Assembly: GCA_963676165.1 (NCBI GenBank)
Contig: OY781043.1
Coordinates: 2,914,001 to 2,978,000 of the forward strand
Reading direction: 5' to 3'
DNA from: JAQIBY01 sp963676165
Lineage (GTDB): Bacteria > Bacteroidota > Bacteroidia > Bacteroidales > ML635J-15
Length of the DNA stretch: 64,000 nt
Shown: positions 58,124 to 64,000 of the stretch, one piece after another
Numbering within the stretch: position 1 is the first letter of the stretch
Layout of the letters: each line of letters starts with the position of its first letter
Translations under genes and position numbers: made by a program
Notes under the pieces: model-generated
Seen by the model: the letters and a program-made list of their open reading frames with translations, nothing else
Database searches by the model: none
Told to the model about the DNA's origin: nothing

Positions 58124-58627
58124 TTGAAAAAGGCAATCTTAGGAAAAATAACCGCAACCAATTTATTGCTGAAAATTCTCTATCCAAAAGTAAAATCGAA
58201 GCAAATATATATCTTCTCAGATATTGAAGATGCTGTGCTTGACGGAGAATGTGATGCCGGTCTGATCATTCATGAAAGCCGTTTTACCTACCAGGAAAAA
58301 GGATTGAAAAAAATCATTGACATCGGTGAAACCTGGGAAAGTACCTATCACCTGCCTACTCCGCTGGGAGGTATTGCCATTCATCAACGGGTACCGGCAG
58401 AAATTGCCTCCCGGGTTGATGCGGATTTGAGACAAAGTATATTGCATGCTTTCAAAAATCCGGAAGAGGCCATGCCATTCATCCGCCGCCATGCCCAGGA
58501 AATGGAAGATGATGTTATGAAAAAACACATCGGGCTGTATGTGAACCGGTATTCGGTTGGAGATGATCCGGCTGTTCAGCTTTCAGTTGATAAATTGATC
58601 GAATTGTACAGAAAAAACATCTCTTAA
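58124..58627 (+). pseudogene. mqnD: 5'-truncated 1,4-dihydroxy-6-naphthoate synthase
   Basis: The 167 codons match the C-terminal ~60% of MqnD: LGKITATNLLLKILYP, FSDIEDAVLDGECDAGLIIHESRFTYQEKG, TPLGGIAIHQRVP and RRHAQEMEDDVMKKHIGLYVN. MqnD converts cyclic dehypoxanthinyl futalosine to 1,4-dihydroxy-6-naphthoate in the futalosine menaquinone pathway. The N-terminal ~110 residues, including the conserved start SPCPNDTF, are missing, and the DNA just upstream has no homology to them. The apparent start is TTG. A truncated fragment of this kind cannot form the substrate pocket. It marks a breakpoint at about 58115-58124, either genomic or an assembly join. Confidence 0.82.
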
Positions 58628-58693
58628 CTACAAAGTTTTACTTTTTCGTAACGAACATTTCCCGAAAGCCTTGCCAATATATTGGGCGACATA

Positions 58694-59380
58694 TTAAAAT
58701 AATAATTTATAACCAACACCTCGTACATTGATAATTTGCACGGACGAATCTTTGTTTAAAAATTTTCGTAACCGCGTAATAAACACATCCATACTCCGGG
58801 CATTGAAAAAGGAATCATCGCCCCAGAGTTTATCTAACACCAATTTACGTTCAAGCACCTGGTTACGGTGTTCATATAACATATACAAAATTTCGGCTTC
58901 CCTATAAGTTAACATCCGCTGATCACCTTTAAACATCAACATCTGCCGGGTAACATCAAAAACATATTCTCCAATCCTGCACTGCTCAATGCGTTGTAAT
59001 TCTTTAGCCATTAGCCGTCCTGTTAAGGCCTTAATCCGCACAATTAATTCTTCAATGCTGAATGGTTTTTTCAAATAATCGTTACAGCCAAGTTCAAAGC
59101 CTTTCACAACATCCCGGGGTTGCGATTTTGCGGTAAGAAACACGATGGGAATTTGCTTGTCTGTTTTCCGGACTTCCCGCGCCAGGGTAAACCCATCCAA
59201 CACCGGCATCATTATGTCAAACACTAATATATCGTATTTATTTGCTTTAAATGCTTCAAGGGCAGATAAGCCATCGGTTTTAAAATCGACATAAAACCCT
59301 CTGCTCACAAGGCTGTCAGAAACAATCATTCCAAGAGCCTGTTCGTCTTCGGCAAACAAAATTTTAATGTTCTTTTCCAT
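58694..59380 (-). CDS. OmpR-family response regulator
   Basis: 228 residues. Receiver 1-120 with the acidic pair E11/D12, phospho-Asp 55 (VFDIMMPVLDG), T83 (FLTAK) and K in LKKPFS; then a winged-helix output domain ending SMDVFITRLRKFLNKDSSVQIINVRGVGYKLLF. Resembles RprY of Bacteroides. It acts as a transcription factor for the kinase upstream, two bases away. The divergent region holds perfect 10-bp tandem repeats at 60913-60932 that fit a binding site for this class. Confidence 0.94.
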   Translation of the reverse strand: MEKNIKILFAEDEQALGMIVSDSLVSRGFYVDFKTDGLSALEAFKANKYDILVFDIMMPVLDGFTLAREVRKTDKQIPIVFLTAKSQPRDVVKGFELGCNDYLKKPFSIEELIVRIKALTGRLMAKELQRIEQCRIGEYVFDVTRQMLMFKGDQRMLTYREAEILYMLYEHRNQVLERKLVLDKLWGDDSFFNARSMDVFITRLRKFLNKDSSVQIINVRGVGYKLLF

Positions 59381-59382
59381 AA

Positions 59383-60843
59383 CTATCGCGGCATTATTAA
59401 CGTAAATGTAGTTCCTTTCCCTAACACACTCTCCACAGATATACTCCCGTTGTGTTTATTGACAATATTTTTCACATAATACAGGCCCAGGCCAAACCCC
59501 TTAACATTATGAAGATTACCTGTTGGCACACGGTAAAACTGATCGAAAATATGATTGATATGTTTTCGTGATATTCCAATTCCATTGTCACTGACCGAAA
59601 TCGCAACACCGGATTGCAGACACTGTGCTGAAATTTTAATTTCAACATTTGAATGCGAATACTTTATACTATTCTCAATTAAATTCTGTAAAACATTAAC
59701 AAAATGGAACCTGTCGGCACAAAATTGACATGTTTCCGGAATATCAAGTTCAAAGGATATCTTCTTATTGTTCTTTTTAATGTGATGCGAATCAATAATA
59801 CTGTTACATATCTCATACAAATTGAGCTCTTCGGGGTTCATAACTGCAGGGTCCCGTTCCTCGCGAGACATACTTAACACCTTTTCAACCAATCCGGACA
59901 AGCGTACAAGTTCGTTTTTAGAGATACTTAAATACTGTTTGGTTTTTTCAGCATCGCTTAACACCCCAAAAGCCAGCATTGATTCAACTGCGGCAGAAAC
60001 AGTGGCAATAGGAGTTTTAAGCTCGTGAGTCATATTACTGATGAAATCGTTCTTTACCTGCGATAATTGCTTTTGCCTGTAAATGGTACGCAACATATAC
60101 CCAAAGCTAAATAAGAAAAGCAGGAGTAAAATAAAGGAAGACACAACACCAAGTGTCATTTTTTGTAAAACAATTTGCGTTTGGTTAGGAACTTTAGCTC
60201 GGATTTGAAGATTACCGAGAACACTTGCCGAAACAGGCCGGGTTACCAATGCATCAGATGTGTCCTGAGGCTGCCTTGCCGTTGACAATACCAAAGATTG
60301 CTCTTCACAATTTATTACATCAAGATAAAACGGGTATTCGATATCACGGGATTGCAGTTCGTCCCGGAATAAAGAATCAAGCACAGATAGATCAACCTTA
60401 ACATTACCATCGGCTTCGTACAACAACAAGGTTGATATAATGTCTTTCACCCGTATTTCTAATGAATCAGGCAGAGCGCCTCCAATTTCTTCTGTTTCAG
60501 AAAAATCATCTATCGAAAAATTTAATTCGGCAACACTATTCTCATCACTTAACATTTCAAGAATTGAATCAACAGATACAGATGTTTCCGTATCAGAATA
60601 GCTCTCAACAGAATAAATTGTTGCATTTTCGTTACCAAATAAAAACCCGGTCTGATCCTGATACCTTTTTTGCACTTCGGCACGTACCGATGTTTCCAGC
60701 GCCAGGTTCAGTTCCTTTAACAGTTGATCTTTATTAATAGTGTATAGATTTTTGATCCAATACAGTTGCAGGAATATCAAAACTGCCGAGGTTAGTAGCC
60801 CAAGTAGAAATGTTAAACGGATGCGACTCATCATATTTTTCAT
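59383..60843 (-). CDS. Sensor histidine kinase, RprX-like
   Basis: 486 residues. Membrane helix ~11-30, a ~200-residue periplasmic sensor, second helix ~232-252, then HisKA with FISNMTHELKTPIATVSAAV (phospho-His around residue 270) and HATPase with NLIENSIKYSHSN, DNGIGIS and GFGLGLYYVKNI. There is no HAMP domain. The ATG at 60843 gives a hydrophilic start MKNMMSRIRLTF; the Met 4-5 are alternatives. It pairs with the response regulator 2 bases downstream. Divergent from the GLPGLI/ABC genes, which it probably controls. Confidence 0.92.
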   Translation of the reverse strand: MKNMMSRIRLTFLLGLLTSAVLIFLQLYWIKNLYTINKDQLLKELNLALETSVRAEVQKRYQDQTGFLFGNENATIYSVESYSDTETSVSVDSILEMLSDENSVAELNFSIDDFSETEEIGGALPDSLEIRVKDIISTLLLYEADGNVKVDLSVLDSLFRDELQSRDIEYPFYLDVINCEEQSLVLSTARQPQDTSDALVTRPVSASVLGNLQIRAKVPNQTQIVLQKMTLGVVSSFILLLLFLFSFGYMLRTIYRQKQLSQVKNDFISNMTHELKTPIATVSAAVESMLAFGVLSDAEKTKQYLSISKNELVRLSGLVEKVLSMSREERDPAVMNPEELNLYEICNSIIDSHHIKKNNKKISFELDIPETCQFCADRFHFVNVLQNLIENSIKYSHSNVEIKISAQCLQSGVAISVSDNGIGISRKHINHIFDQFYRVPTGNLHNVKGFGLGLYYVKNIVNKHNGSISVESVLGKGTTFTLIMPR

Positions 60844-60912
60844 ACCCCAGAGATATTGAATGTTTATGCAAATTACAAATAATAAAACTTAGTTTCCAAG
60901 AAATCTCTCCTG

Positions 60913-60932
60913 CTTAACACTACTTAACACTA
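60913..60932. promoter_or_regulatory. Tandem 10-bp operator candidate
   Basis: CTTAACACTA occurs twice in perfect head-to-tail tandem (60913-60922, 60923-60932), with a degenerate third half (AATAACCATC). One-turn direct repeats are the pattern bound by OmpR/PhoB regulators. It lies between the kinase start (60843) and the GLPGLI start (61018). Confidence 0.55.
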
Positions 60933-61017
60933 AATAACCATCAATTAACTAAAGGCAGGCTTTCAAGTCTTTAAGTTTACCACAACAAAAAATATACAAA
61001 CTAAAAACTCAAGAAAA

Positions 61018-61665
61018 ATGAAAACAAAATTATTTTTGGCAATTATGCTTGTTTCTGCATTTGCAACTTTATCGAAAGCACAAACCCAGGGAACAATTAT
61101 TTACGAACAAAGAATTAACCTGCACAAGAATTTAGATAAAAAGCAAAAAGGTTATAAGAAACTCATTCCGGAATTTTCAGAAAAAAAGTATATCTTTTTA
61201 TATGATGAAAACTCAGGCCGTTTATTTGAAAAGAAAGAAAAAAAGTCAGGGATATCAATAACGATGTCCGGGGCATCAAACAATTCATGGATTGACTTCA
61301 TTAACAAAAAAATCAGGGAATACATTGAAGTTGACGGTGAAATGTACTACACAGAAGAAGAACTTACCACTTACGAAGCAACAAAAACCGGGGAAACGAA
61401 AAAAATACTCAATTATACCTGCTTTGAATATAAAGACAGTGAAGAAAACATGACATTTTGGGTTTGTCCTGATTTACCATCTTACATTACTCCAATGCCT
61501 CCCATTTGTTTTGAAGGTGCCGTTTTAGAGATTTGTAATGATGATATTTCCTACGTAGCACTATCGATATCAAACGAAATTGATATAGAAGAACTATCAG
61601 CTCCTGCCGGCACAGAAGTTACCAGGGAACAAGCAGAAGATTTACGTGACGAGCTATTTGACTAA
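61018..61665 (+). CDS. GLPGLI-like exported protein
   Basis: 215 residues. Signal peptide ~1-22 (LVSAFATLSKAQ). The opening QGTIIYEQRINLHKN, the central KILNYTCFEYKDSEENMTFWVCPDLPSYITPMPP and FEGAVLEI follow the layout of the GLPGLI family (T-K-x-I-x-x-Y-x-C, W-Y-x-x-x-I-P, and a GLPGLI segment), although here the hallmark reads ICFEGAV, so it is a diverged member. Location: periplasm or cell surface. Function unknown. It starts the divergent unit GLPGLI-ABC ATPase-permease with 31 bases before the next gene, and lies downstream of the tandem operator candidate. Confidence 0.75.
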   Translation: MKTKLFLAIMLVSAFATLSKAQTQGTIIYEQRINLHKNLDKKQKGYKKLIPEFSEKKYIFLYDENSGRLFEKKEKKSGISITMSGASNNSWIDFINKKIREYIEVDGEMYYTEEELTTYEATKTGETKKILNYTCFEYKDSEENMTFWVCPDLPSYITPMPPICFEGAVLEICNDDISYVALSISNEIDIEELSAPAGTEVTREQAEDLRDELFD

Positions 61666-61696
61666 AAAAGAGATTTAAGCAACGAATATCAGAAAA

Positions 61697-62560
61697 ATGA
61701 AACTCACAATTAATAATATATCAAAAACATACCCCAATGGCGTAAAAGCCTTAAATGACTTAAGCCTGACAATTTACTCGGGTATGTTTGGACTTATCGG
61801 CCCTAACGGGGCCGGTAAGTCAACATTAATGAGAACGTTAGCAACGCTTCAGGACATTGACCAGGGAGAAATCAGGTTAAATGATATTAATTTATGCCAG
61901 GATAAAGACAGCATAAAACGTACTTTAGGTTATTTGCCCCAGGATTTCGGAGTCTATCCGAATATAAGTGCCTGCGAGTTGCTATCGCATTTTGCAGTAT
62001 TAAAGGGCATACACAATAAATCGGAACGAAAACAAGCCGTAAATTACCTGTTACAGCAGGTTAATCTTTACAACGTACGTCGTAAGAACGTACACACATT
62101 TAGTGGAGGTATGCGTCAACGTTTCGGGATAGCCCTTGCGTTACTTGGCAACCCGGATTTACTCATTGTCGATGAACCGACAGCCGGTTTAGATCCTGCA
62201 GAACGCAACCGTTTCAATAATCTATTAAGCGAAATCAGCCAGGACAAAATTGTAATATTATCGACACATATTGTTGAAGATGTGAAGGATCTTTGTAACG
62301 ATATGGCAATTATTAATCATGGCCGGGTTTTACTCAATGACAAACCGTCAGTATTGATGCGATCGCTTGAAGGTAAAATTTGGGAAAAGCGCATATCCAA
62401 AAATGAACTATCGGATTACAAAGATAAATATCAGCTCATCCACTCTCACCTGAACGAAGGCAAACCTTTAATTCACATCTTTAGCGAAGATAAGCCCGAC
62501 AACAGCTTTACCCAGGTTAAACCTGCCCTTGAAGATGTTTACTTTTCTGCCATATTGTAG
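61697..62560 (+). CDS. ABC transporter ATP-binding protein
   Basis: 287 residues. Walker A GPNGAGKS (35-42), Q-loop GYLPQDFGVYP, signature FSGGMRQRFGIALALLGNP and Walker B LLIVDEPTAGLD, followed by the switch His in ILSTHIVEDV. C-terminal ~65 residues form the accessory region common in ABC-2 exporters. Cytoplasmic. It energises the permease encoded 43 bases downstream. Expected to be an exporter of unknown substrate. Confidence 0.95.
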   Translation: MKLTINNISKTYPNGVKALNDLSLTIYSGMFGLIGPNGAGKSTLMRTLATLQDIDQGEIRLNDINLCQDKDSIKRTLGYLPQDFGVYPNISACELLSHFAVLKGIHNKSERKQAVNYLLQQVNLYNVRRKNVHTFSGGMRQRFGIALALLGNPDLLIVDEPTAGLDPAERNRFNNLLSEISQDKIVILSTHIVEDVKDLCNDMAIINHGRVLLNDKPSVLMRSLEGKIWEKRISKNELSDYKDKYQLIHSHLNEGKPLIHIFSEDKPDNSFTQVKPALEDVYFSAIL

Positions 62561-62603
62561 AAAGTAAAAATCAAGAGATCAATTCATTTAAATATTGAGA
62601 CTT

Positions 62604-64000
62604 ATGTTTTACGAAATATTCAGATTCGAAATAAAACGCGCCTTTCAACGGCCGGCCATTTACATATACTGGGGGCTAATGTTTCTGTTGTCATTCTTTA
62701 TTATGAATGCTGCAGGTGGTGCATTTAAAAGCATCAGCATCGGAATAGGCGGCAATGTGTTTATCAACTCTCCCGGATTAATTGATCTTTTAATGGGAGC
62801 TTACTCTTATTTAAGCATATTTATAGTTGCAGCAATATGTTCGAACATCATTTTTAAAGATTACTCAAACAATTCTCTCGAACTTATTTATAGTACCCCC
62901 ATAAAGAAATACCAATACATTTTCGGACGGTTTTTAGCAGCTTATACAATTAGCATTATTGTACTTTCGGGTATAGCATTAGGCCTCTTTACAGGAACAA
63001 TCATGCCTTACCTGAATCCCGATTTGTTCGGCCCTAACGAGCTTAAAACCTATGTTTTTCCTTATTTAACCCGGATATTACCTAACACTCTTTTGGTTTG
63101 TAGTATATTTTTCAGCGTAAGTTTACTATTACGCAATGTAACTGTTAACTGGATTTCGATAATTGTGCTTTACATTCTATATGCCATAAGCATGAACTTA
63201 TTTAAAGATTTAGACAATCAAACGATAGCATCTATACTCGACCCATTTGGCATTGCAGCATCACTAAAGGTTACAACCTCAAATTCGGCAAGTGATATGA
63301 ATGAAAAAGGAGCTCAACTCGTGGATATATTTTTATACAACCGATTATTCTGGATGGGAATCGCCGCTATTACCCTTGTATTTACTTATTACAGGTTTAA
63401 ATTTGCCTATAACTTAAGTACCATTAAGTTGATTAAACGCAAACAGAAAAAACAATTTGCAGATACTGACGCGCAAGAAATTAAAACAATTGACAAACCA
63501 AAAACTTTAAATCTTTCAAACAACAGTAATGGCAAATTTTTCAAACTGTTAAAATTTGAACTCTGTAAACTCTTTAAGAATCCGTACTTTCTGCTGATAT
63601 CATTAATTATAGTTATCTTTCTGTTTGTTACATCGAAAGCCGTAGGGAAAATTTATGACACCACAACTTACCCTGTCACTTATCAGGTTATTAGTATCCT
63701 AGGAGGCAGCATACAACTTTTTCTTTTCATTATTATTATGATTTTCTCAGGGGAAATGATTTGGAGAGACCGTGACAATAAAATTTTCGAGATCAGTCAA
63801 ACATACCCGGTTGCCCGATGGAATTATTACTTAAGTAAATTTGTCAGCTTAAACATTGCTATTATTGTCCTGCTTTTGACATTTGTGGGATGTGGAATTA
63901 TTGCCCAAAGCATTGCAGGCTATTATAATTTTGAAATCGGACTTTACTTTAAATATGTGTTTGGAATTTTTTATGTGGAATATTTCTTAACCTGCGTTTT
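62604..64000 (+). CDS. ABC-2 type transporter permease (partial, continues beyond window)
   Basis: The frame opens at the ATG at 62604 and runs without a stop to the end of the window, ~465 codons. It starts MFYEIFRFEIKRAFQRPAIY and alternates cytoplasmic segments with membrane helices in two blocks (~22-250 and ~325-465): WGLMFLLSFFIM, YSYLSIFIVAAICSNIIF, FLAAYTISIIVLSGIALG, ILPNTLLVCSIFFSVSLLL, and later FLLISLIIVIFLFV and LFLFIIIMIFSGEMIW. NNSLELIYSTPIKKYQYIFGRF is typical of Bacteroidota ABC-2 permeases. Such proteins in this phylum are often fused to an M1 peptidase at the C-terminus; that part would be outside the window. Partner of the ATPase just upstream. Confidence 0.85.
   Translation, partial: MFYEIFRFEIKRAFQRPAIYIYWGLMFLLSFFIMNAAGGAFKSISIGIGGNVFINSPGLIDLLMGAYSYLSIFIVAAICSNIIFKDYSNNSLELIYSTPIKKYQYIFGRFLAAYTISIIVLSGIALGLFTGTIMPYLNPDLFGPNELKTYVFPYLTRILPNTLLVCSIFFSVSLLLRNVTVNWISIIVLYILYAISMNLFKDLDNQTIASILDPFGIAASLKVTTSNSASDMNEKGAQLVDIFLYNRLFWMGIAAITLVFTYYRFKFAYNLSTIKLIKRKQKKQFADTDAQEIKTIDKPKTLNLSNNSNGKFFKLLKFELCKLFKNPYFLLISLIIVIFLFVTSKAVGKIYDTTTYPVTYQVISILGGSIQLFLFIIIMIFSGEMIWRDRDNKIFEISQTYPVARWNYYLSKFVSLNIAIIVLLLTFVGCGIIAQSIAGYYNFEIGLYFKYVFGIFYVEYFLTCV

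Overview
The window is about 64 kb of a low-GC genome that looks like the phylum Bacteroidota, probably a Bacteroidales/Marinilabiliales-type marine or sediment organism. The evidence is three huge secreted proteins with type IX secretion (T9SS) C-terminal sorting domains (Y/F-PNP motif), a TonB-dependent receptor paired with a DUF4249 lipoprotein, GLPGLI and DUF4783 proteins, few Shine-Dalgarno sites, and promoters of the Bacteroidota type (TTTG, about 20 bases, TAnnTTTG). The exact genus cannot be read from the sequence.

Layout. 1-1665: the end of a 2-oxoacid:ferredoxin oxidoreductase operon (alpha partial, beta, gamma). 1739-4241: an M16 peptidase pair, one with and one without the zinc site. 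4349-8732: a lone tail-collar protein, then a T9SS protein with fourteen 55-residue repeats. 8733-9937: a non-coding stretch of decayed direct repeats and a tRNA-Pro(GGG). 9938-14296: TonB receptor, DUF4249 lipoprotein and thioredoxin reductase. 14524-32605: two giant modular T9SS proteins (3140 and 2412 residues) either side of ribosomal protein L19. 32764-33889: an IS630-type element with a frameshifted transposase, sitting inside a dispersed intergenic repeat. 34080-42328: housekeeping genes (dnaK, panB, a pseudouridine synthase, a DUF4783-nadC-yihY-lipoprotein operon, rlmH). 42387-53377: three consecutive histidine-kinase genes with no DNA-binding output domain. 53714-57986: purL, menG/ubiE, an IS4-like transposase remnant and an OFA-type transporter. 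58124-58627: a 5'-truncated mqnD. 58694-64000: an OmpR-type two-component system divergent from a GLPGLI-like gene and an ABC exporter whose permease runs off the window.

How the parts relate. The three T9SS proteins are cell-surface or secreted adhesin-like proteins without a recognisable enzymatic domain. The kinase block is probably one phosphorelay: an NtrY-like membrane kinase, a ten-PAS hybrid kinase and a receiver-kinase. The right-hand two-component system probably controls the adjacent GLPGLI/ABC genes through a perfect 10-bp tandem repeat in the divergent promoter region. The strongest unusual signals are the IS-split dispersed repeat, the higher-order 165-bp tandem array, a bilobed retropepsin-like lipoprotein that has lost both catalytic aspartates, and the broken mqnD at a likely rearrangement junction. 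I saw no CRISPR array, prophage or recognisable defence island.
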